The position numbers and the translations under genes are program-made. 64,000 bases of DNA, taken from the NCBI RefSeq assembly GCF_013266755.1, contig NZ_JABRWJ010000009.1:248001-312000 (forward strand). The letters are read 5' to 3'. A model generated the notes under the pieces. The model ran no database searches, was not told the origin of the DNA, and worked only from the letters and a program-made list of their open reading frames with translations. The stretch comes from Pseudaquabacterium terrae (GTDB lineage: Bacteria; Pseudomonadota; Gammaproteobacteria; Burkholderiales; Burkholderiaceae_C). Below are positions 1 to 7,728 of the stretch, in pieces (the first letter of the stretch is position 1; each line of letters starts with the position of its first letter).

Positions 1-809
1 ATGCGGCCGTGCGCACCGATGCCGAACCAGGTGCCGTCGACGTCCGACTCGTCCTGCGCCGCGGCCGCAACGACCTGGCCCGGCGTCTCGGCAGCCGAAC
101 GGTCGCGCTGGTGCAGCAGCATCAGGTGGCGCTCGAAAGCCTTGTCGTGCGACCAGGTGGCCTGCGCCAGCCAGCGCCGCACGCGCTGGCGCTCGGGATC
201 GATGCCGCGGCGGTCGCTGCGCACGCGGGCCTGCTCGCGCGCCAGCGCGGCGATGACTTCGAGATCGTCGACGTCGTAGCTGGCGCGCAGCGCGTCGAGC
301 TCCTCGTCCCACCACCAGCGCCGCTCGTCCTCGAACTTCAGCCGCCCGATGTCGACATCGACGCCGCTGCCGCGCAGGTTGCGGCGGTGCAGCCAGAACT
401 CGCCCCGCTCGACGAAGCGTGCCGTCGGCCCGCCGGCGCTGCCGGCGACACGTTCGCGCTCGGCCGCCAGGCGCAGCTGGGCGAAGGCCGACCAGTGCTC
501 GTCGAACGGATAGAAGGCCTCCAGCTCGAGCACGCCGACGCGCTGCGAACGCTTGCGCGCCGCGCCGCCCAGGCCGGGCGCGCGCTGCGTGCCGAGCTCG
601 AGCACGAGCTCGCCGCTCAAGGTGAGCGGCCGCCCGGCCAGGTCGATGGTGTGCGGATGGTCGGGCCGGCGCTTGTCCTCGCGCTCCGTCAGTCGCTCGC
701 GCAGGCTCTCGGTGCGATGGGTCTCCAGCTGGGTCGGCGGCGGCTCGGCGGCCGCTGCCGCGGTGATGAGCACACTGCACAAGCCGCAGCACAGGCTGGT
801 CGGCATCAT
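1..809 (-). CDS. Alginate-export-family outer membrane protein (5' part only)
   Basis: This minus-strand frame opens at the ATG at 809 and runs off the left edge, leaving 269 N-terminal residues and no stop. It starts with a short hydrophobic stretch ending near residue 21 (a weak signal peptide), then a charged segment, then alternating beta-type sequence typical of a porin barrel. The run RRWWWDEELDA (about residues 163-173) and the LEAFYPFDEHW and GRLKFEDER segments resemble the AlgE-like alginate export family. That family forms outer membrane channels for anionic polysaccharide or other solutes. The mipA-like gene upstream is on the same strand. The family call is by recognition and the substrate is unknown. 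Confidence 0.7.
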   Translation of the reverse strand, partial: MMPTSLCCGLCSVLITAAAAAEPPPTQLETHRTESLRERLTEREDKRRPDHPHTIDLAGRPLTLSGELVLELGTQRAPGLGGAARKRSQRVGVLELEAFYPFDEHWSAFAQLRLAAERERVAGSAGGPTARFVERGEFWLHRRNLRGSGVDVDIGRLKFEDERRWWWDEELDALRASYDVDDLEVIAALAREQARVRSDRRGIDPERQRVRRWLAQATWSHDKAFERHLMLLHQRDRSAAETPGQVVAAAAQDESDVDGTWFGIGAHGR

Positions 810-870
810 GCGTGCAGGTCCCGTCCGGTTTGGCGACCGGCGATGTTAGCGGCGACCAGCGGCGCGGGTC

Positions 871-1686
871 TCACCGGCAGCAGCGGTAGCCGATCCCGAT
901 CGAGGCGCTGACGGCCTGGTCGCGTGGCGTCAGCGGACTGGCCGCCGCGCCGCCTTGCAGCGAGCTCAGGCCGACCTGCGCATACAGCACCCAGTGCGGC
1001 GCCAGCGTGGTCGCGACGCCGGTGCCGATCGTCCAGTCGCGCAGCCCGGCGCCGGGCCGGTAGACCGCCGGCGCGCCACGCGCGTGCGCCGCCGGGTCGA
1101 TGCCGTACCAGGTCTGCATGTGACGGGCGTCGGCCCAGGTCAGACCGGCCGCGGCACTCCATTCGCTGCGCTCGCCGAGCGGGTGGCGCCAGCCGATGCC
1201 GGCACCCAGCAGCGCCCCGCCGCCGCGTCCGAGCACATCCTGCGTCAGCGACGCCGACAAGGTCCATTGCCGGTCGAGCGCCTGGCTGGCGTAGACGCGG
1301 GCGCGCAAGGTGCGCGGGATGTCGGGCAGGCCGCTGAGCGTGGGCGAGCGCGCGGCGCGCCGGCCACTGTCGATGCGCGCGCCGATGCCGAGCTTGAAGC
1401 CGTCGGTCCTCAGCAGCTCCGCGCTGGCGCCCGAGCCACGCGCGCCGTTGCCGAAGTCCATCAGCTGCGCCGAGCGCGAGGTGCCGATGCGCCAGCGGCC
1501 GTGCTGCAGCACCCACAGCGGGCGCAGGCGCAGCTCGTGCTGCCCCGCACCGGCGTAGATCGGCGACCAGGCCAGCGCGCCGCCGAGCGCCCAACGTGCC
1601 TGGGGCTCGCCGTCCTGCGCCGGCGCCGCGGCGGCAGCGCAGCTCAGGGCCAGGGCGGTGCAGGCACGAGCGGCAGCGGTGGTCAT
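871..1686 (-). CDS. MipA/OmpV family outer membrane protein
   Basis: A protein of 271 residues starting at ATG 1686. The frame stays open 18 codons further upstream, but a signal peptide (MTTAAARACTALALSCAAAAAPAQ) begins exactly at 1686, so the shorter start is preferred. The mature part has the alternating aromatic/polar pattern of a beta barrel (GGALAWSPIYAGAGQH, then a C-terminal strand ending IGIGYRCCR), as in MipA/OmpV proteins. These are outer membrane proteins tied to murein synthesis scaffolds or to permeability changes. It is divergent from the response regulator at 1815, a common pairing in which the regulator controls the porin. A CTTA repeat pointing toward this gene lies at 1739-1755. 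Confidence 0.8.
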   Translation of the reverse strand: MTTAAARACTALALSCAAAAAPAQDGEPQARWALGGALAWSPIYAGAGQHELRLRPLWVLQHGRWRIGTSRSAQLMDFGNGARGSGASAELLRTDGFKLGIGARIDSGRRAARSPTLSGLPDIPRTLRARVYASQALDRQWTLSASLTQDVLGRGGGALLGAGIGWRHPLGERSEWSAAAGLTWADARHMQTWYGIDPAAHARGAPAVYRPGAGLRDWTIGTGVATTLAPHWVLYAQVGLSSLQGGAAASPLTPRDQAVSASIGIGYRCCR

Positions 1687-1708
1687 GCCCGCAGCATCGG
1701 CGGTGCGG

Positions 1709-1725
1709 CTTAGCACTCGCTTAAG
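1709..1725 (+). promoter_or_regulatory. PmrA/QseB-type regulator box, CTTAGC-N5-CTTAAG
   Basis: Two hexamers (CTTAGC at 1709-1714 and CTTAAG at 1720-1725) have an 11-bp period, as in the PmrA box (YTTAAK-N5-YTTAAK). TTA/TAA-rich words are rare in this GC-rich DNA. Allowing for three spacer bases, 17 of 20 positions match the site at 7709-7725. It lies about 90 bp upstream of the response regulator. Binding is inferred. Confidence 0.6.
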
Positions 1726-1738
1726 CCGGGCGCGGCGC

Positions 1739-1755
1739 ACTAAGTCCGGCGTAAG
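1739..1755 (-). promoter_or_regulatory. Second CTTA direct repeat facing mipA
   Basis: Read on the minus strand this is CTTACG-N5-CTTAGT, again with an 11-bp period, starting about 50 bp upstream of the MipA/OmpV start. It is a weaker match than the 1709 and 7709 sites. It points the other way, which suits divergent control of the porin by the adjacent regulator. Confidence 0.45.
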
Positions 1756-1814
1756 TCGTGCCGGCGCACACTGGCGCGGCTACGATCTGCCGCTGCTGCC
1801 CGCACACCTGCCGA

Positions 1815-2474
1815 ATGCGCCTGCTCCTCGTCGAAGACGACACGATGATCGGCCGCGGCCTGCGCCAGGCGATGGCTGCGGCCGGCTTCGCCGTCGATTG
1901 GGTGCGCGACGGCCGCACCGCCGAGCTGGCGCTGGCCAACGGCGTCTACGACCTGGCGCTGCTCGACCTGGGCCTGCCGCGCCAGGACGGCCTGACGCTG
2001 CTGCGAGCCCGGCGCGGCCGCGGCGACGCGACGCCGGTGATGATCGTCACCGCGCGGGATGCCGTGGCCGAGCGCGTCGCCGGGCTCGACGCCGGCGCCG
2101 ACGACTACGTGCTGAAACCCTTCGACCTGGACGAGCTGCTGGCGCGCGCCCGCGCCCTGCTGCGCCGGCACCACGGCAGTACGTCGCCGCTGTTGCGGGC
2201 CGGTGACCTGGTGCTCGACCCGAAGCGCAAGCTGCTGACGCTGCAGGGCCAGCCGGTCGAGCTGTCGGCGCGCCAGCTGGCCTTGCTGGAAGCGTTGATG
2301 CGGCGGCCCGGCGCGGTGCTGTCACGCGAGCAGCTCGAAGAGTCGGTCTACGGCTGGGGCGAGGAAGTCGACAGCAACGCGATCGAGGTGCACCTGCACA
2401 ACCTGCGCCGCAAGCTCGGCAGCCAGCGCATTCGCAACGTGCGCGGCGTCGGCTACCGCATCGCGGAGGATTGA
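1815..2474 (+). CDS. OmpR-family response regulator (PmrA/QseB-like)
   Basis: A 219-residue regulator of the usual OmpR length. The receiver domain covers residues 1-115, with acidic pocket E7-D8-D9, phospho-acceptor D51 (LALLDLGLP), T79 and K101 (VLKPFD). A winged-helix DNA-binding domain follows (about 125-217), ending HLHNLRRKLGSQRIRNVRG then a GYRI strand. The start was set at MRLLLVEDD; the frame stays open upstream, but that part matches nothing in the family. The stop codon overlaps the kinase start (TGATG), so the two are co-translated. Subfamily placement near PmrA/QseB/TctD rests on sequence feel and on the CTTA-type repeats nearby. Confidence 0.9.
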   Translation: MRLLLVEDDTMIGRGLRQAMAAAGFAVDWVRDGRTAELALANGVYDLALLDLGLPRQDGLTLLRARRGRGDATPVMIVTARDAVAERVAGLDAGADDYVLKPFDLDELLARARALLRRHHGSTSPLLRAGDLVLDPKRKLLTLQGQPVELSARQLALLEALMRRPGAVLSREQLEESVYGWGEEVDSNAIEVHLHNLRRKLGSQRIRNVRGVGYRIAED

Positions 2475-3850
2475 TGCGCTCGCTCGAGCGCCAGTTGCTG
2501 GCCTGGCTGCTGGCCGCGCTGCTGTTCGGCACCGCGGTGCTGGCCACGGTGTCCTACGTCGTGACGCTGGAGGAGGTCGACGAGACCTTCGACGACAGCC
2601 TGCGCCAGATCGCGCTGGCGGTGGCCGGCACGCCCGGCGGCGCGGCCGCGCTGCCGCCGCGCCCGGCGCGCGCCGCGGTCGACGACGACCGCAGCGAGAT
2701 CGATTTCGTCACGCAGGTCTGGACGCCGGACGGGCAGCTCGCCTACAGCTCGCACCCGGGCCTCGAGCTGCCGTTCTCGCGCCGCGAAGGCCATGCCCGC
2801 ATCAGAGGCAGCGACGGCAACGGTGGCGATTGGCACCGCTACACCGTGGTCACCGAACAGCGCGTCGTGCAGGTCGCGCAGCGTGCCGACGAGCGCAGCG
2901 ATTTCGCGCTCGACAGCGCCCTGACGGTGATGTGGTCGCTCGCGGCGATGGTCGGCGTGCTGGCCGCGTTGCTGGTGGCGGCGCTGCGGCGCGGGCTGCG
3001 CCCGCTCGGCCGCGCGACGCGCAGCGTGGCCGAACGCAGCGCGACTTCGCTCGAGCCGATCGGCGAAGCCGGCCTGCCGCGTGAGCTCCAACCGCTGCTG
3101 CGGGCGATCAACGAGCTGCTGCAGCGGCTGTCGGAGGCGCTGGCGACGCAGCGCCGCTTCGTCGCCGACGCGGCGCACGAGCTGCGCACGCCGGTGACCG
3201 CGCTGCGGCTGCAGCTGCAGCTGCTGCAGCGCGCCGACGATGAGGCCGACCGCGCGGCGGCGCTGGCCGAGCTGGCCAGCGGCATCGAGCGTGCGCAGCA
3301 CCTGATCGAGCAGTTGCTGCACCTGTCGCGGCTGGAGCCGGACGCGGCCACGCGGCCGTTCGAGCCGGTCGACCTGGGCGCGCTGGCGCGCGCGGTGGTC
3401 GGCAGCCTGAGCATCAAGGCCGACCACAAGGGCATCGACCTCGGCGCCGATGCCGAGCACGGCCTGCGCGTGCCCGGCGACGTGCACCAGCTGACGATCC
3501 TGCTGAGCAACCTGGTCGAGAACGCGCTGCGCCACGGCCGCAGCGGCGGCATCGTCGACGTGCGGGCGGACCGGCTCGGACCGCACCCGATGCTGCAGGT
3601 GATCGACGACGGCCCCGGCATCGCTGCATCGGAACGCGCCCGCGTGTTCGACCGCTTCTACCGCGGCGAAGGCGCCCGCGCGGAATCGGCCGACGAAGGC
3701 TGCGGCAGCGGCCTCGGCCTGGCCATCGTCAAGGCGATCGCGCAGCGCCATGGGGCCGACGTCAGCCTGCACGACGGCCCCGCCGGCCGCGGGCTGGAGG
3801 TGCGCGTCGTCTTCGCTGCCGCAGCGCCGCCCGCGGCAGCCGCGGCATGA
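2474..3850 (+). CDS. Sensor histidine kinase (PmrB/QseC-like)
   Basis: A 458-residue inner membrane kinase paired with the preceding regulator. A first membrane helix (about residues 7-30) and a second (about 155-175, LTVMWSLAAMVGVLAALLV) enclose a periplasmic sensor domain of about 120 residues. A HAMP-like linker and the HisKA H-box FVADAAHELRTPVTAL (H near 235) follow. The HATPase part has the N box (LLSNLVENALRHG), the DDGPGI G1 box and GSGLGLAIVKAI. The domain order matches the QseC/PmrB class. What the periplasmic domain senses cannot be read from sequence; in PmrB it is ferric iron, aluminium or low pH. Confidence 0.9.
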   Translation: MRSLERQLLAWLLAALLFGTAVLATVSYVVTLEEVDETFDDSLRQIALAVAGTPGGAAALPPRPARAAVDDDRSEIDFVTQVWTPDGQLAYSSHPGLELPFSRREGHARIRGSDGNGGDWHRYTVVTEQRVVQVAQRADERSDFALDSALTVMWSLAAMVGVLAALLVAALRRGLRPLGRATRSVAERSATSLEPIGEAGLPRELQPLLRAINELLQRLSEALATQRRFVADAAHELRTPVTALRLQLQLLQRADDEADRAAALAELASGIERAQHLIEQLLHLSRLEPDAATRPFEPVDLGALARAVVGSLSIKADHKGIDLGADAEHGLRVPGDVHQLTILLSNLVENALRHGRSGGIVDVRADRLGPHPMLQVIDDGPGIAASERARVFDRFYRGEGARAESADEGCGSGLGLAIVKAIAQRHGADVSLHDGPAGRGLEVRVVFAAAAPPAAAAA

Positions 3851-3873
3851 GGCGCCGGCCGCAGGCGCGGCGC

Positions 3874-4737
3874 TCACGCGGCCACCGCCGGGGCCAGCCA
3901 GCGGCTGAGCCGCACCAACGCGACGCCGGCCTGGCGCAGCGCCACGGCAAAGTCCGCGCCACGCAGCTGCGCGAATTCGTTCTCCCGCGCGCGGCCGATC
4001 GGATCGGGCGTGCCGTCGGGCAGCGCCGGGTGGCACATCAGCAGGTCGCCGTCGCCGCACTGCGCCAGCCACTGCTGCAGCCGGCGCGGATGGGCCGCCG
4101 CGGCGGCGTGGAAATCATAGACGCCGAGCAAGCGCGCATTGAGCGGATAACCCAGCCGCTGAGCGGCCTCGGCGAAGCGGTGCCCGCCGAGCGCGGCGAC
4201 CAGCGCCGCCTTGCCGCCGGCGAGGCCGTGCAAGCGGCCGGCCGGGGCGCGGGTACGGCGCAGCCACGGCCGCCGTTGCGGATAACGCTCATCCAGAACG
4301 GCCAGCAGCGCCTCGCCGATCAGCGGCAGCTGATGCACGTGGCGATGCCCGTCGACGAAGTCCGGCGGCCGGCCGAGCGCCTGCTCGAAGGCCGTCAGCT
4401 GGACCTCGATGCGCTGCCGCAGCAGCGCGCGGTCGAGCCGACCGCTGTAGGCGCGCAGGATCAGCGCCGGCAGCGCCAGCGGCGCGGCATCGGCGCCGAC
4501 ATCCAGGTGCAGGCCGATGTCGATGCCGCCGCGGTCGAGCCGGCGCAGCGCGGGCAGCCCGCAGCCCCAGGCCGGCGCCTCGACCATGCAGGAGACGGCG
4601 GTGAGCCGGCCGGCCTGCGCCAGCGCGACGATCGCCTCGTTGATGCCGCAGCGCAGGCCGAAGTCGTCGGCGCAGACGGCGATGCGGCGCAGGCGCTGCG
4701 CTTCGCACTCGTCGGCGCTGCCGCCGCGGCGGTGCAC
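3874..4737 (-). CDS. YdjC/ChbG-type carbohydrate deacetylase (NaxD-like candidate)
   Basis: A 287-residue protein from a GTG start. It has the metal-site pattern of the YdjC/ChbG superfamily: ADDFGL near the N terminus, IGLHLDVG, then DFVDGHRHVHQLP and a late MCHPA. The family removes acetyl groups from N-acetyl sugars. Between a PmrAB-like pair and ArnT/ArnC-like glycosyltransferases, the closest functional model is NaxD of Francisella and Acinetobacter, which deacetylates undecaprenyl-phosphate-GalNAc before transfer to lipid A. HpnK (hopanoid synthesis) is the main alternative, but no hopanoid gene is present. There is no ATG at this 5' end, and it overlaps the GtrA gene on the other strand. 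Confidence 0.8.
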   Translation of the reverse strand: MHRRGGSADECEAQRLRRIAVCADDFGLRCGINEAIVALAQAGRLTAVSCMVEAPAWGCGLPALRRLDRGGIDIGLHLDVGADAAPLALPALILRAYSGRLDRALLRQRIEVQLTAFEQALGRPPDFVDGHRHVHQLPLIGEALLAVLDERYPQRRPWLRRTRAPAGRLHGLAGGKAALVAALGGHRFAEAAQRLGYPLNARLLGVYDFHAAAAAHPRRLQQWLAQCGDGDLLMCHPALPDGTPDPIGRARENEFAQLRGADFAVALRQAGVALVRLSRWLAPAVAA

Positions 4738-5187
4738 CTGGGGCTGGTGCTGATGCTGGTCAACGGCGGGCTGCTCGCACCGCTGCAAGCCAACGTGGCC
4801 GGCTGGATCGTGGCGCTGGGGGTCTCGTTCGCCGGCCACCGATGTTTCAGTTTCGCCGCGCAGCGCGCGCCGCTGGGCCGCGCCGCCGTCCGCTTCAGCG
4901 CGCTCTCGGCGGCCGGCTTCGTGCTCAACGAGGCCGCCTACGCCGGCCTGCTGCACGGCGGCTGGCGCTACGAGCCTGCGCTCGCCGCGGTGCTGCTGGG
5001 CATCGCCGCGCTCACCTATCTGCTGGCGCGTCACTGGGCGTTCCGGGGCACTGCAGCGCCGCCCGCGTCGCGGCATCGCCGCTGTCGACGCGCCACAGCC
5101 CGGCGCGCTGCGCCTGCGCCACCGGCCGCGCGTGCGCCAGAAATGGCGCGCGCCGCGCCGCATCCGGCGGAGCCACGATCCAGCTGA
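4732..5187 (+). CDS. GtrA family membrane protein
   Basis: A hydrophobic protein with the four-helix GtrA layout: VHLGLVLMLVNGGLL, NVAGWIVALGVSFAGHRCFSF, a middle pair, and LTYLLARHWAFRG. GtrA proteins are thought to help flip polyprenyl-phosphate-linked sugars across the inner membrane, which fits the flanking glycosyltransferases. Similarity begins upstream of the chosen GTG, near 4690 (LRFALVG), but no ATG, GTG or TTG exists in frame nearby, so the true start is unresolved. The core ends near 5050. A basic Ala/Arg/Pro tail then runs to 5187 inside the opposite-strand ArnT-like gene. The stop, and possibly a frame slip, deserve checking. Confidence 0.7.
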   Translation: MHLGLVLMLVNGGLLAPLQANVAGWIVALGVSFAGHRCFSFAAQRAPLGRAAVRFSALSAAGFVLNEAAYAGLLHGGWRYEPALAAVLLGIAALTYLLARHWAFRGTAAPPASRHRRCRRATARRAAPAPPAARAPEMARAAPHPAEPRSS

Positions 5188-6598
5188 TGCGGTGCTGGCA
5201 CAGCCGCGGCGCGAACCGGTTGCGCTCGAGCAGCACCGCCGCGCCGGCGGACGGCGCGAAGGCCGCGGCATCGGACAGTTCGCGGCGCCAGTTGTCGAAC
5301 GTCGCCAGCGCGGGGTCGTGCCAGTCCTGCACGACGGCGACCGACCGGGGCAACGGGGCGTAGAAGCGCAGGTCGTAGAACAGGCCGTCGACGAACAGCA
5401 CCGGCTCGCCGGCCGCGCGCTGCGCCGCCAGCGCCAACGCCAGCGGCTGCGTCGAACCGGGCTGGCGCACCAGCAACAGCAGCAGTGCACCGAGGCACAG
5501 CGTGACGCCGAGACCGGCGCTGGCGCGCCAGGCCAGCGCCGCGCGGCGCGACCGGGCGGCCCAGGCCAGTCCGGCCGCGGCCACCAGCACCGCCAGCGGC
5601 GCCAGCAGCGGCAGCATGTAGCCGATGAGCTTCGAGCGCGGCACCGAGAAGAACACCAGCACCACCAGCAGCCAGCAGCCCATCAACGACCATGGCGCCG
5701 CGCCCGGTGCCGCGCCGGCCGCCCGCCTGACGCCCCAAAGCCACGGCCACCACGGCAGGCACAACAACGCCAGCACCGCCGGGTAGAACCACGCCGGCTG
5801 CACGTTGTTGAAGCCACCCCGGGCGTAGCGGTGCAGCTGCTGGCCGACGAAGAAGTAGTCGGCGAAGCCCGGGTGGCGCAGCTCCACCAGCACGAACCAC
5901 GGCGCGGCGATCGCGGCGAAGAGCAGCCAGCCCGGCCACCAGGCCAGCAGACGCGCCTGCGCCAGCCGGCGCTGGCACGCGAGCCACGCCAGCAGCACCA
6001 GCAGCGGCAGCACGATGCCGATCAGCCCCTTGGCCAGCACGCCCAGCGCCGCCAAGGCGAAGCCGGCGGCCCGTGCCGGGCGCGGCGCCTGACCGGATCC
6101 GGCGGCGGCGCTCTGCAGGGCGTGCGCCCAGGCCAACAGTGCCAGGCCGATGCAGGCGGCGACCAGCATGTCGCAGTTGGCGAACTGCGCACCGATGAAG
6201 TACATCGGCTGCGTCAGCAGCGCCAGCAGGCTGGCGCGCGCCAGCGCCGCGCCGGCCCAGCGCCGCAGGTACAGGTACAGCCCCGCCGCCAGCGCGCTGG
6301 CACCGAGCAGCGAGGCCGCGCGCGCCGCCCACTCGTGCTGGCCTAACAACGCCAGCGCGGCGGCCGTCAGCCAATAGAACAGCGGCGGCTTGTGGAAGAA
6401 CGGCAGCCCATCCAGGCGCGGCGTCAGCCAGTCGCCCGACTGCAGCATCTCCAGCGCCACGCCGACGTAGCGGCCCTCGTCCGGGAGCGCCAGTGCGCGC
6501 AGGCCGGCGCCGGCGCCGAGCCAGGCGACGATCGCCGCGAGCACACCGAGCGCTTCGGCCGGCCACCAGCTCAGTGGGCCGCCCCGGGCGGCGCTCAT
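5012..6598 (-). CDS. ArnT-like lipid A glycosyltransferase (GT39/GT83 family)
   Basis: A 528-residue polytopic enzyme. The N-terminal loop PDEGRYVGVALEMLQSGDW followed by TPRLDGLPFFHKPPLFYW is the ArnT signature (ExRY, GDW, KPP). Many membrane helices follow, with a periplasmic C-terminal part carrying FVDGLFYDLRFY. ArnT-type enzymes move an aminosugar from undecaprenyl phosphate to lipid A phosphate on the periplasmic face; FlmK does the same with galactosamine. Its ATG overlaps the stop of the upstream glycosyltransferase (TCATGA), so the two form an operon. The 3' end overlaps the convergent GtrA frame. No arnA, arnB or arnD is present, so aminoarabinose is not the obvious donor. Confidence 0.85.
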   Translation of the reverse strand: MSAARGGPLSWWPAEALGVLAAIVAWLGAGAGLRALALPDEGRYVGVALEMLQSGDWLTPRLDGLPFFHKPPLFYWLTAAALALLGQHEWAARAASLLGASALAAGLYLYLRRWAGAALARASLLALLTQPMYFIGAQFANCDMLVAACIGLALLAWAHALQSAAAGSGQAPRPARAAGFALAALGVLAKGLIGIVLPLLVLLAWLACQRRLAQARLLAWWPGWLLFAAIAAPWFVLVELRHPGFADYFFVGQQLHRYARGGFNNVQPAWFYPAVLALLCLPWWPWLWGVRRAAGAAPGAAPWSLMGCWLLVVLVFFSVPRSKLIGYMLPLLAPLAVLVAAAGLAWAARSRRAALAWRASAGLGVTLCLGALLLLLVRQPGSTQPLALALAAQRAAGEPVLFVDGLFYDLRFYAPLPRSVAVVQDWHDPALATFDNWRRELSDAAAFAPSAGAAVLLERNRFAPRLCQHRISWIVAPPDAARRAPFLAHARPVAQAQRAGLWRVDSGDAATRAALQCPGTPSDAPADR

Positions 6599-7662
6599 GA
6601 CTCGCGCGATGGCAGCCCCCGGCCCCATGCGCGCTTGACGACGTACAGCGGCCGCGCCTTGACCTCGTCGAAGATGCGACCGACATACTCGCCGAGGATG
6701 CCGATCGACACCAGCTGCACCCCGAGCAGGAACAGCAGGCTGACGATGACGGTGGTCCAGCCCGGCACCGGGTGGCCGTACAGCAGCGCCTGCAGCGCGA
6801 CGAAGCCGCCGTAGCCGAAGCCGATCAGCGCCAGCACGCCGCCGAACAGACCGGCGGCGCGCAGCGGCCAGGTGCTGAAGGCGGTCAGGCCGTCGATCGA
6901 CAGGCGCAGCAGCCGCCACAGGCCGAAGCGGCTGCGCCCGTGCGCGCGCGGCGGCGGCGCGTAGGGCAGCGCCACCGCGTCGTAGCCGACCCAGGCGTAG
7001 AGGCCCTTCATGAAGCGGCGACGCTCCGGCAGCGCCAGCAGCGCATCGACGACCACGCGGTCCATCAGCCGGAAGTCGCCCGCACCGGCCGGCAGGGTGA
7101 CCCCGCTGGCCGCGTTCATCAGGCGATAGAAGACCGCCGCGCCGAGGCGCTTCAGCAGGCCCTCGTCGGCGCGCCCGCTGCGCGCGGCGTAGACCATGTC
7201 GGCGCCGCGCCGCCACAGCGCGAGCATCTCGGCGATCAGCGCCGGCGGGTGCTGCAGGTCGGCATCCATCGTCAGCACCACCTCGCCGCAGGCGGCGCCC
7301 AGGCCGGCCGTCAGCGCCGCCTCCTTGCCGAAGTTGCGCGCCAGCTGCAGCACGCGCAGGCCCGGCCGCAGCGCGGCCTCGGCCAGCAGCGCAGCGGTGC
7401 CGTCGGTGCTGCCGTCGTCGACGAGGATCAGCTCCCAGTCGCAGCCGCAGTGCTGCAGGGCCTCGTCGAGTTGCGGCAGCAGCAGCGCCAGGTTGCGCGC
7501 CTCGTTCCAGCACGGCACGACGCACGACAGCCGCGGCCGCGCGCTGCGCCCGGGCGGCAGACGCGCCGGCGTGGCGTGCGCGGGGTCGTCGGTGCGCGCC
7601 GCTGCGGGCGCATGCGACGGCGCCGCGACACGCAGCAAGGCAGGAGCGAACGGTGGATTCAT
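6595..7662 (-). CDS. Polyprenyl-phosphate glycosyltransferase, GT2 (ArnC/FlmF/GtrB-like)
   Basis: A 355-residue enzyme with a GT-A domain: LSCVVPCWNEARNLALLLPQ, then VDDGSTDGT and the metal-binding MDADLQHP motif. Two C-terminal membrane helices follow (GLFGGVLALIGFGYGGFVAL and VSLLFLLGVQLVSIGILGEY). This is the layout of enzymes that load a nucleotide sugar onto undecaprenyl phosphate at the cytoplasmic face (ArnC, FlmF1/2, GtrB, DPM1). The substrate is not readable; the neighbouring deacetylase argues for an N-acetylhexosamine such as GalNAc. It is the first gene of a two-gene operon with the ArnT-like transferase, and a CTTAGC-N5-CTTAAG box lies 47 bp upstream. Confidence 0.87.
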   Translation of the reverse strand: MNPPFAPALLRVAAPSHAPAAARTDDPAHATPARLPPGRSARPRLSCVVPCWNEARNLALLLPQLDEALQHCGCDWELILVDDGSTDGTAALLAEAALRPGLRVLQLARNFGKEAALTAGLGAACGEVVLTMDADLQHPPALIAEMLALWRRGADMVYAARSGRADEGLLKRLGAAVFYRLMNAASGVTLPAGAGDFRLMDRVVVDALLALPERRRFMKGLYAWVGYDAVALPYAPPPRAHGRSRFGLWRLLRLSIDGLTAFSTWPLRAAGLFGGVLALIGFGYGGFVALQALLYGHPVPGWTTVIVSLLFLLGVQLVSIGILGEYVGRIFDEVKARPLYVVKRAWGRGLPSRES

Positions 7663-7708
7663 GGCGCGGCGGGGCGGGCTGTGACCCGCCGCAGTGTGAG
7701 AACGCTCG

Positions 7709-7725
7709 CTTAGCGGACGCTTAAG
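7709..7725 (+). promoter_or_regulatory. PmrA/QseB-type box upstream of the glycosyltransferase operon
   Basis: CTTAGC (7709-7714), five bases, then CTTAAG (7720-7725), embedded in GCTTAGC-N3-CGCTTAAGCC exactly as at 1708-1727. It sits 47 bp before the start codon of the minus-strand GT2 gene. On that strand it reads CTTAAG-N5-GCTAAG, so its orientation relative to the promoter is reversed compared with the site at 1709. Confidence 0.6.
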
Positions 7726-7728
7726 CCA

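Noticed and set aside
9-911. Long plus-strand open frames opposite the porin genes
   Set aside because: They are Ala/Arg/Pro/Gln-rich antisense frames produced by GC-rich codon bias; the minus strand carries recognisable barrel proteins over the same interval.
3874-4737. Hopanoid biosynthesis deacetylase HpnK
   Set aside because: Same superfamily, but no squalene-hopene or other hpn gene is nearby and the context is lipid A glycosyltransfer. Not excluded by sequence alone.
3874-7662. Aminoarabinose (arn) operon
   Set aside because: ArnT-like and ArnC-like genes are present, but arnA, arnB and arnD are not, and a YdjC-type deacetylase is; a galactosamine-type route fits better.
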